A stretch of DNA of 64,000 nt from Limnochorda pilosa (lineage in GTDB: Bacteria; Bacillota; Limnochordia; Limnochordales; Limnochordaceae): positions 3,596,001 to 3,660,000 of the forward strand of contig NZ_AP014924.1 in the NCBI RefSeq assembly GCF_001544015.1, in the 5' to 3' direction. This document shows positions 57,834 through 64,000 of this stretch, in pieces. Both the position numbers and the translations under genes were made by a program. Position 1 is the first letter of the stretch. Each line of letters opens with the position of its first letter. The notes below the pieces were generated by a model. That model was not told the DNA's origin and did no database searches. It saw only the letters and a list, made by a program, of their open reading frames with translations.

Positions 57834-57916
57834 CGGTCAACCTCCTCGCTCCGCGCCAACGCCTTGGGCTTTTTGGGTGTCTAGACCGTACCATGGAGTG
57901 ATCGGGGGGATTCGGG

Positions 57917-58570
57917 ATGAGGGATCACGGAACGCTGCAGCCGCAGGCCGCGCCCGGCCTCACCCAGCGCGAGCAGGCGGCACGCGACCGCCTGCTCGGC
58001 GCCCTGGTGGATCACCTGCCCCCGGGCGTCACACCCAACCGCCTCACGTGGCTCCGCATTGCCCTGGTTCTCATCGCGTTCATCCTTTACCTGCGACGGG
58101 CGTCCCTTGCATGGCAGCTGGGCGTCATCCTGACCGCAGCCTGCACGGACTTCATCGACGGGCCCCTGGCTCGCCGGCGAGGGCTCACCGGCCTGCAGGG
58201 CGCACGGCTCGATCAGCGGGCCGACACGCTTCTGGGCGTATGGCTGGGGGTGCTGAGCATCCTGGAAGCAGGCGTTCCGCTCCCCATCCTGGTGGGTCTG
58301 GTGGCCGGGCAGGTGGCCGTTTGGGGGACCGACTACGGCTCCCGCCGCGCGGTGCTCTCGGGGCTGGTGGTGGGCCGGGGAGCCGTACCCCTCCCATCCT
58401 TCGCCAGCCGGCTCCAGTTCGTCCTGGTGCTGGCGGGCTTCTCGCTCCTGCTCACCCAAGCGGGCTTCGGCTGGGCTACCCGCCGGCTGGGCGAGTGGCT
58501 GCTCATCGCCGCCGTGGGGTCGGCCGGGGTACAGGCGGTCCGGAACCTGGAGCGGAAGCCGGCAGCCTAG
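57917..58570 (+). CDS. CDP-alcohol phosphatidyltransferase family protein
   Basis: 217 residues. Family motif D-x2-D-G-x2-A-R-x8-G-x3-D-x3-D is seen as TDFIDGPLARRRGLTGLQGARLDQRAD, but the first pair reads D-F-I-D, as expected. Several TM helices (WLRIALVLIAFILYLRR, LLGVWLGVLSILEAGVPLPI). Transfers a phosphoalcohol from CDP-diacylglycerol in phospholipid synthesis, e.g. phosphatidylglycerophosphate. Substrate not fixed. ATG 57917. Confidence 0.9.
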   Translation: MRDHGTLQPQAAPGLTQREQAARDRLLGALVDHLPPGVTPNRLTWLRIALVLIAFILYLRRASLAWQLGVILTAACTDFIDGPLARRRGLTGLQGARLDQRADTLLGVWLGVLSILEAGVPLPILVGLVAGQVAVWGTDYGSRRAVLSGLVVGRGAVPLPSFASRLQFVLVLAGFSLLLTQAGFGWATRRLGEWLLIAAVGSAGVQAVRNLERKPAA

Positions 58571-58642
58571 GGGCGAGCGCGCCGGCGGCACCCCTTCAGG
58601 CGGCGATGGAGGACCGGCACCCGGCTTGGCGGCGCCGGCGGT

Positions 58643-59608
58643 TCAGCACGGGTCGGGATCGGGTGCGGGGCAGGTCTGCAGGTAGGCCCGGACCTCCCGG
58701 AACGGCGCCGTGGCCAGCCCCACGCTGGTGTCGGCGGCGCCGTAGTAAACCCGCAGCTCGTCGGTGGCCGGGTCCACCAGTGCGCCGGAGGGGAAGGTGA
58801 CGTCGCTCACGTCGCCGATGCGCTCGTAGGGCTCCCGGGGGCCGAAGACCCACTGGTCGCTCCGCCGGACGAGGCGCCAGGGCTCCTCCAGGTCCAGGAG
58901 CGCGAGGCCGATGCGGTAGACGCTGCCCGAGGCCGTCAGCCGTACCCCGTGGTAAAGGATGAGCCAACCCTCCGGCGTCTCGATAGGCTGAGGACCCAGA
59001 CCCACCCGGTGGCAGTCCCACCAGCCGGGGCGCACGGGAATGAGGATCCGGTGGTCACCCCAGTGCTTCAGGTCCGGTGAGAAGGAGATCCAGACGTGGG
59101 CCTCTCCCCGGATGATGGGCCGGTGGATCAGGGCATAGCGGCCCTTGAAGCGCCGGGGGAAGAGGGCCGCGTCCTTGTCCTCGGGCGGGAGCAGCGGGCC
59201 GACCCGCTCGAAGCTTTGGAAGTCGCGGGTCGTGATCAGCGAGACCAGGGGCCCGCCGCGCGAGAAGGAGACGTAGGTGACCGCGAAGTGACCTTCCTCC
59301 TCGAGCCAGGTGATGCGGGGATCCTCGAGGCCCCAGTGCTCCTCCCGGTACTCGGGGCTGCTCTCCAGCGTCGGCTGGGGATCGATGCGCCAGCCGGTGC
59401 GCCCGTCCCGGCTGCGGGCCAGGGTCAGGTGCGAGAAGCCCCTCAGGTCCTCCACACGGCAGAGCAGCAACGTCTCGCCGCCCAGCCGGGCGGCGGCGGG
59501 GTTGAAGACGGCGTTGACAGGGTAGGGCCACTGGGCCGGGGTGAGGATCGGGTTCCCGTCGTACCTCTGGAAGAGGTCGCTTGCACGGTAGTGGTTCGGG
59601 CGCGCCAT
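58643..59608 (-). CDS. GH130 family glycoside phosphorylase/hydrolase
   Basis: 321 residues, five-bladed propeller family. Landmarks: FQRYDGNPILTPAQWP, AVFNPAAARLGGETLLLCRV, YREEHWGLEDPRITWLEEEG, LFPRRFKGRYALIHRP, WWDCHRVGLGPQPIETPEGW, LILYHGV, ASGSVYRIGLALLDLEEPWR and YYGAADTSVGLA. Known members phosphorolyse beta-mannosides (4-O-beta-mannosyl-glucose and related). Substrate not fixed from sequence. Between two genes of different function, no sugar operon seen. Confidence 0.9.
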   Translation of the reverse strand: MARPNHYRASDLFQRYDGNPILTPAQWPYPVNAVFNPAAARLGGETLLLCRVEDLRGFSHLTLARSRDGRTGWRIDPQPTLESSPEYREEHWGLEDPRITWLEEEGHFAVTYVSFSRGGPLVSLITTRDFQSFERVGPLLPPEDKDAALFPRRFKGRYALIHRPIIRGEAHVWISFSPDLKHWGDHRILIPVRPGWWDCHRVGLGPQPIETPEGWLILYHGVRLTASGSVYRIGLALLDLEEPWRLVRRSDQWVFGPREPYERIGDVSDVTFPSGALVDPATDELRVYYGAADTSVGLATAPFREVRAYLQTCPAPDPDPC

Positions 59609-59636
59609 GGGGCCGTCCTCCTCCCCCGGGGCCCGG

Positions 59637-60815
59637 CTACCCGTCCCGCCGGGCCCGCTTCTCCTCCGCCGGTTCCCCGGCTGGCAGGAGGTCTAGCTTC
59701 CGTCCCACCCGCTTCTCGATGGCCTTCAGGATACGCATCTCGCCGGGGCGCACGAAGGTGAGGGCCGACCCGCTGCGGCCCGCCCGTCCGGTACGCCCGA
59801 TACGGTGGACGTACTCGTCCGCGCTGCGGGGGCAGTCGTAGTTGATCACGTGGGAGACCCGCCGGACGTCGATGCCCCGCGAGGCCACGTCGGTGGCCAC
59901 CAGCACCCGCACGCTGCCCCGCCGGAACCGGTTCATCACGGCCGTTCGCCGTTCCTGCGTGAGGTTGCTGTGGATCGACTCCGCAGGGATGCGCCGCTGC
60001 TGCAACTGGCGCGCCAGGTGGTCGACGCCCTCCTTGGTGCGGCAGAAGACCAGCGCCTGCTGGACCGCCTCATCGCGCAGCAGGTCGCAGAGCACGTGGA
60101 TCCGTCGCTCGGCGGGGATGGTGCTGTACGCCTGGGCGATGTCGGGGACGGTCTCCTCGGTGTCCGCCACCCGTATGGAGACCGGTTGGTTCAGGAAGCG
60201 CTGGGCCAGCCGGCGCACCTGCTCGGGCAGGGTGGCCGAGAAGAGCATCTTCTGCGTGCCGGGCGGAAGCCACGAGAGGATCTGCTCGACGTCGTCGATG
60301 AAGCCCATGCTGAGCATCTCGTCGGCCTCGTCCAGCACCACGGCGCTGACCCGGTCCAGCTCGATGGTGCCATGCCAGACATGGTCCATCAGCCGCCCAG
60401 GCGTGCTCACCGCCAGGTCCACCCCGGCCCGCAGGGCGGCCCTCTGGAGGGTCATGTCGTAGCCCCCGTACACTGCCAGGAGCTTCAGATCCGTGAACTG
60501 GGCCAGACCCTGGATCGCCTGGGTCACCTGGATGGCAAGCTCCCGGGTGGGAACGATCACCAGGGCCTGAACGGCCCCCGTGTGGCTGAGCCGCTGGATC
60601 AGCGGGATGCCGTACGCGGCCGTCTTGCCGCTGCCCGTCTGGGCCTGCCCGACGAGGTCCCGCCCCTCCAACAGGGGCTGGATGACCTGGGCCTGAATAG
60701 GCGTCGGCCGCGTGAAACCGAGGGTCTTGATGGCCTTGCGGATCGGCGGCTTGAGGTCGAAGGAAGTGAAGTCGTGACCGGCAGCCTCCGGCTCGTGGGA
60801 CGGCGGCTGCTCCAC
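59637..60815 (-). CDS. DEAD-box RNA helicase
   Basis: 392 residues from GTG 60815. Q motif FTRPTPIQAQV, AQTGSGKTAAYG, PTRELAIQ, STPGRLMDH, VLDEADEML, FSATLPEQ, and C-terminal domain QALVFCRTKEGVDHL, LVATDVASRGIDV, HRIGRTGRAG. The reading frame continues upstream without stop for at least 43 codons with a basic segment APRRRRRRRPATADQV, and a perfect AAGGAGG at 60948-60954 precedes an in-frame CTG (60944) and ATT (60938). The real start is probably there and the GTG has only a weak site. Role in RNA unwinding, ribosome assembly or cold adaptation. Confidence 0.93.
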   Translation of the reverse strand: MEQPPSHEPEAAGHDFTSFDLKPPIRKAIKTLGFTRPTPIQAQVIQPLLEGRDLVGQAQTGSGKTAAYGIPLIQRLSHTGAVQALVIVPTRELAIQVTQAIQGLAQFTDLKLLAVYGGYDMTLQRAALRAGVDLAVSTPGRLMDHVWHGTIELDRVSAVVLDEADEMLSMGFIDDVEQILSWLPPGTQKMLFSATLPEQVRRLAQRFLNQPVSIRVADTEETVPDIAQAYSTIPAERRIHVLCDLLRDEAVQQALVFCRTKEGVDHLARQLQQRRIPAESIHSNLTQERRTAVMNRFRRGSVRVLVATDVASRGIDVRRVSHVINYDCPRSADEYVHRIGRTGRAGRSGSALTFVRPGEMRILKAIEKRVGRKLDLLPAGEPAEEKRARRDG

Positions 60816-61211
60816 CGCCTCGACCTGTTCAGGCTGGAGCGGCTGCCGCCGAACCTGGTCTGCGGTTGCTGGGCGCCGCCGCCGGCGTCGCCGGGGGGCC
60901 TGCCGGACCCCGTCAGGGGTCTGAGTGGTGGTGCGAATAAGCAGAAACCTCCTTGGATGGGAACACAGCCCGATCTCATTCGCTCAACAGGTCTTACGTT
61001 AGCACAGGAGACCGCTCCTGTGAAGGGTCCTGGGCGATTCTTTGCCGGCCGGTTCCACGCGCTTTCCACGTTCGGTCAGACACCTCTCGTGGCAGCGGCC
61101 TCTCCCAGCCCTGGCCGGCGGCCCCGGGGACGACCCGCTGAGCCCCACCTCCACACCCTTCCAGGAAGAACGCCTGCCGGGAACGAAAGGACGGTGCGGG
61201 GAGGTGCACCC

Positions 61212-61886
61212 GTGGACCCGGAGTCCGACGTGGCGCCGGTTGAGTCGGGAAGGAGTCAAGAACCGCCGGCGGGGACGCGCGGGCGGGCACGCTGGGTCCG
61301 CCGCCTGGTGGCGGTTCTGGCTGGGCTCGCCCTGATCGTGACCTTGCTGGGTCCTGCGATCCTGGCGGCCATCGGGCGGTGGCTGGCACGGCCGGACCCC
61401 TTGCCCTCCGAAGCCGGCGTCCTGGTGGTGATCTCGGGGGACCCCTACGGCCTGCGGGAGGAAGAGGCCGCCCGGCTCTGGCGGGAAGGCCTGGCGCCGG
61501 TGATCCTCGTCAGTGGCGGCTCGATCGCCTGGGAGACTGTGGCAGCCGAGGTGATGCGCCGGCATCTGCTGCGTCTCGGCCTTCCGCCCGAAGCGGTCCG
61601 CGTGGAGCCCCAGGCAAGCAGCACAGCCGAGAACGCGGCCTTCACCCTGCCCATGGTGGAGGACCTGGGCGCCCGCACCGTGGTGGTGGTCACCTCCAAC
61701 TACCACGTCCGGCGCACCCGCATGACGTTTCGGCGGGCGTACGGGCCCGGGGGCATCCGGGTGTTCGTCCACGGCGCGCCGGACCCCGGCTTCCATCCCG
61801 ATCGCTGGTGGCGTGAGGGCAGCGGCCGGGAGTACGCCCTGCTGGAGCTCGCCAAGATCCTGTGGTACGGGCTGCACCTCAAGTGA
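61212..61886 (+). CDS. YdcF family (DUF218) membrane protein
   Basis: 224 residues. N-terminal TM (LVAVLAGLALIVTLLGPAIL), then DUF218: AGVLVVISGDPYGLREEEAA, LAPVILVSGGSIAWETV, AEVMRRHLLRLGLPPEAVRVE, QASSTAENAAFTLPMVEDLG, VVVVTSNYHVRRTRMTFRRA. Start GTG 61212 after GGGGAGG. Unknown enzymatic role in the envelope (some relatives act on S-adenosylmethionine or wall precursors). Confidence 0.9.
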   Translation: MDPESDVAPVESGRSQEPPAGTRGRARWVRRLVAVLAGLALIVTLLGPAILAAIGRWLARPDPLPSEAGVLVVISGDPYGLREEEAARLWREGLAPVILVSGGSIAWETVAAEVMRRHLLRLGLPPEAVRVEPQASSTAENAAFTLPMVEDLGARTVVVVTSNYHVRRTRMTFRRAYGPGGIRVFVHGAPDPGFHPDRWWREGSGREYALLELAKILWYGLHLK

Positions 61887-61910
61887 ACGTCCCGGGAAGG
61901 AGGATGCGGC

Positions 61911-62429
61911 GTGGACGCGCTGGACTTCGAGGGGTCCCTCCTGGACGAGCTGCAGCACCTTCGGCATCTCCTGCGCGAGACGACCGAAGAGGTCCAGAAG
62001 TCCTCGCTGGAGGCTCGGGAGGAGACCCTCGTCCAGCTCAGGCGACGCATGCTGGATGCGGCTCAGGACGAGCTCCAGCGGTTGATGGCCGACTTCCGGG
62101 CGTCGCTGCCGCCGCCCGCCCGGCGCCCGAGCCGCGCCCAGGTACGCCGCAAGGCGGGCAAGTTCCTGCCGCCCCCCGACCCCGTCGCCGAGGTGTGGGC
62201 CGAGCCGGGCGAGGCGTGGCAGCTCTCCTTCGACGAGGCGCCCCCGCCCGCCGCACCGGAGCCTGAGGAACCCGAGGAGCCCGACGTGGCGCAGTTCGTG
62301 CGCCGGTTCGCCCGAACCCCGGGCGGAGACCGGACCCAGCATGCCCACGCCCGCTTCCTGCTGCAGCTCTGGGACCGGTTGCAGGCGGTCCGGGATCCCG
62401 AGAGCCGTCGGGGGCGACCGGCCGGCTGA
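61911..62429 (+). CDS. Hypothetical coiled-coil protein
   Basis: 172 residues. N-terminal helices rich in Glu, Arg and Leu (DELQHLRHLLRETTEEVQKS, EARLEL-like EETLVQLRRRMLDAAQDELQ), a Pro-rich middle, and LEGDP-poor tail. Starts GTG 61911 after GGAAGGAGG, 24 nt behind YdcF. No family recognised. Confidence 0.7.
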   Translation: MDALDFEGSLLDELQHLRHLLRETTEEVQKSSLEAREETLVQLRRRMLDAAQDELQRLMADFRASLPPPARRPSRAQVRRKAGKFLPPPDPVAEVWAEPGEAWQLSFDEAPPPAAPEPEEPEEPDVAQFVRRFARTPGGDRTQHAHARFLLQLWDRLQAVRDPESRRGRPAG

Positions 62430-62450
62430 GCGCTCGCGTCTCTGGCAGGG

Positions 62451-63266
62451 ATGCCCAGGCAGCCGGCGAAGCCTTTCCTCGATGGCGCGCGGCCGCCCGG
62501 GGCGGCCCAACGGCCACTCCGGGGGTGGGTCGCGACGGCACACAAGGCATCCCTCTTCATCACGTGCCTGGCTGATGCGTTCTTCCCTCAGGTGGGGGAA
62601 GCGATGGTCCGGGTCCTCCACCGCCTGGGCGTCCGCCTGGACTTCCCCGAGGAGCAGGTCTGCTGCGGGCAGCCCGCCTTCAACGCCGGGTACCGGGACG
62701 CGGCCCGGGAGGTGGCCCGGGGTCTGGTGCGGGCCTTCGCCGGCAGCGAGGCGGTGGTGGCGCCCTCGGGTTCCTGCGCCGGCATGATCCGCCACTCTTA
62801 CCCCGAGCTCTTCCGGGGCGATCCCATGGAAGCCGAGGCCCTGGATCTGGCCCGCAAGACCTTCGAGTTCTCCGAGTACGTGGTGGGGCACCTCGGCGTG
62901 GTGGACGTGGGCGCCCGCTTTCCCACTCGGGCCACGTACCACACGTCGTGCCACATGAGCCGTCTCCTGGGCGTGCGCAACCCGCCGTTGGAGCTGCTCC
63001 GCCACGTGGATGGGCTGGAGCTGGTGGACCTGCCCCACTCGGAGGAGTGCTGCGGCTTCGGGGGCACCTTTTCGGTGAAGATGCCTGAGGTGTCCACCGC
63101 CATGGGCCGGCGGAAGGCCGACTCCGTCGTGGCTACGGGCGCGGAGGTCCTCATCGGCTCCGACGCGGGCTGCCTCATGCAGATCGGCGGCCTCTTGCGC
63201 CGGCAGGGCCGGTCTCTTCCCGTGATGCACGTGGCTCAGGTGCTCGACGGGGGGGTGAAGCGATGA
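62451..63266 (+). CDS. lutA: LutA/LldE family Fe-S protein
   Basis: Lactate-utilisation protein A. CCG domains: EEQVCCGQPAFNAGYRD and HTSCHMSRLLGVRNPPLELL with SEECCGFGGTFSVKMPEVST (CCGFGG). Also SGSCAGMIRHSYPELF. 271 residues from ATG 62451, which has no good ribosome site; the family N-terminus is KASLFITCLADAFFPQVGEAM, so the true start may be a codon just before HKASL. ATGA overlap with lutB. Part of the LutABC lactate oxidation complex. Confidence 0.9.
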   Translation: MPRQPAKPFLDGARPPGAAQRPLRGWVATAHKASLFITCLADAFFPQVGEAMVRVLHRLGVRLDFPEEQVCCGQPAFNAGYRDAAREVARGLVRAFAGSEAVVAPSGSCAGMIRHSYPELFRGDPMEAEALDLARKTFEFSEYVVGHLGVVDVGARFPTRATYHTSCHMSRLLGVRNPPLELLRHVDGLELVDLPHSEECCGFGGTFSVKMPEVSTAMGRRKADSVVATGAEVLIGSDAGCLMQIGGLLRRQGRSLPVMHVAQVLDGGVKR

Positions 63267-64000
63267 CGCCCGAGCGCAGCCGTGATCTGAACGGGGGCGT
63301 CCGGACCCGGGCGCGCCGCGCGCTGGCCGACACCGGGACCCGCCAGGCCCTGGCCGCGACTGCCGGACGCTTCCGGGGCGCCAGGGTCCAGGCAGCGGCC
63401 GAGTACGGCGACTTCGACGCCTTGCGGGACCACGGGCAGGCCCTTCGCGCCCATACCATCGAGCACCTCTCCGAGTACCTGGCCCTCCTGCGCCGCCAGG
63501 TGGAGTCCGCGGGCGGCCACGTGCACTTCGCGTCCACAGCCCGGGAGGCCGTGGACGCGGTGATGCAGGTGGTGCGCCAGCGCCGGGCCCGGCGGGTGAC
63601 CAAGTCCAAGTCCATGGTCTCCGAGGAGATCGAGCTGAACGCCGTCCTGGAGGCCGAGGGCGTGCGGGTGGTGGAGACGGACCTGGGCGAGTACATCATC
63701 CAGCTCGCGCACGAGCCGCCCTTCCACATCATCGCCCCCGCCCTCCACAAGACCCGCGCCCAGGTGGCCGATCTCTTCCGGGAGCAGGCGGGGGCCCCTC
63801 TGCCGGCGGACCCCACCATTCCCCAGCTCAACGCCTTCGCCCGCGAGAGGCTGCGTGAGGAGTTCCTGCAGGCGGAGATCGGCATCACCGGCTGCAACTT
63901 CGCCGTGGCCGAGTCCGGCTCCGTCGTCCTGGTGACCAACGAGGGCAACGGGCGGATGCAGACCACCATGCCGCCGGTGATGATCACCCTCATGGGGATG
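63263..64000 (+). CDS. lutB: LutB family LUD-domain iron-sulfur protein, N-terminal part
   Basis: Lactate-utilisation protein B, cut by the window's right edge after ~246 residues. LUD-domain segments: RVTKSKSMVSEEIELNAVLE, VVETDLGEYIIQLAHEPPFH, IIAPALHKTRAQVADLFREQ, ITGCNFAVAESGSVVLVTNE and GNGRMQTTMPPVMITLMG. The C-terminal ferredoxin domain lies outside. ATG 63263 overlaps the lutA stop. lutC is expected next. Confidence 0.92.
   Translation, partial: MTPERSRDLNGGVRTRARRALADTGTRQALAATAGRFRGARVQAAAEYGDFDALRDHGQALRAHTIEHLSEYLALLRRQVESAGGHVHFASTAREAVDAVMQVVRQRRARRVTKSKSMVSEEIELNAVLEAEGVRVVETDLGEYIIQLAHEPPFHIIAPALHKTRAQVADLFREQAGAPLPADPTIPQLNAFARERLREEFLQAEIGITGCNFAVAESGSVVLVTNEGNGRMQTTMPPVMITLMGM

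Noticed and set aside
1-64000. tRNA, rRNA genes or CRISPR arrays
   Set aside because: No cloverleaf with CCA-type end, no rRNA signature and no regularly spaced repeats were recognised by eye.

Overview
This window is a very GC-rich bacterial chromosome segment with strong Shine-Dalgarno sites and many GTG and TTG starts. Gene content (RNF complex, cell-wall-binding repeat protein, YHS proteins, a signal peptide plus beta-barrel-like protein ending in Phe, many high-GC Bacillota-type genes) suggests a thermophilic or moderately thermophilic deep-branching Bacillota such as a Limnochordia-type lineage, possibly with an outer membrane. This placement is inference; no rRNA gene is present. No tRNA, rRNA or CRISPR array was recognised.

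Region 1 (1-5365, plus strand) is a Calvin-cycle operon: the end of glpX, form I RuBisCO large and small subunits, a LacD-type class I aldolase, phosphoribulokinase, then an EcfT-like transporter subunit. Region 2 (5374-12952, minus) is an RNF operon, rnfCDGEAB, followed by apbE (the flavin transferase that loads RnfG and RnfD) and a gene fusing a Gx-type membrane domain to a NusG-II domain; it has a clear promoter at 13050-13078. RnfG carries two FMN-binding domains instead of one. Together these regions describe CO2 fixation plus ferredoxin/NAD energy coupling.

Region 3 (13234-18736) has a membrane-anchored Cu/Zn superoxide dismutase and a cytochrome c maturation cluster (ccmF, ccmH, several small proteins ending in SHOCT/CcmI-like helices, one of them apparently frameshifted). 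Region 4 (19340-46600) is a copper and redox island: YHS proteins, a two-component system with a Met-rich external loop, a Met-Gly-rich secreted protein, an AbiEii-type toxin pair, an NhaC antiporter, a truncated beta-propeller, two DUF326-like Cys proteins, a CcdA-like protein with a cupredoxin, a LysM/M23 peptidase with a DUF2933 peptide, two copper ATPases each followed by a cupredoxin, a CopZ-like protein, and a NarL-type two-component system next to a pair of paralogous membrane proteins around a 2[4Fe-4S] ferredoxin. Five promoters in this island share one architecture: -35, 17-18 bp spacer, -10, then 14-16 bp and an inverted repeat TACC-N7-GGTA (degenerate in two). I read this as a local copper regulon. 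The island also holds decayed genes (ISL3 transposase, cytochrome b, geranylgeranyl reductase, cupredoxin copies).

Region 5 (47016-57152) contains two similar ABC-2 exporter operons (ATPase plus two permeases), each headed by a small basic protein of one family; a third, orphan member lies between them. The first operon has a 155-nt leader ORF followed by three hairpins, like an attenuator. A DUF5615/DUF433 toxin-antitoxin pair sits between the first exporter and a WYL regulator, beside a partial duplicate of the permease gene. Region 6 (57192-64000) is ordinary chromosome: DUF502 protein, CDP-alcohol phosphatidyltransferase, GH130 enzyme, DEAD-box helicase, YdcF protein, a hypothetical protein and the start of a lutAB lactate-utilisation operon cut by the window edge.
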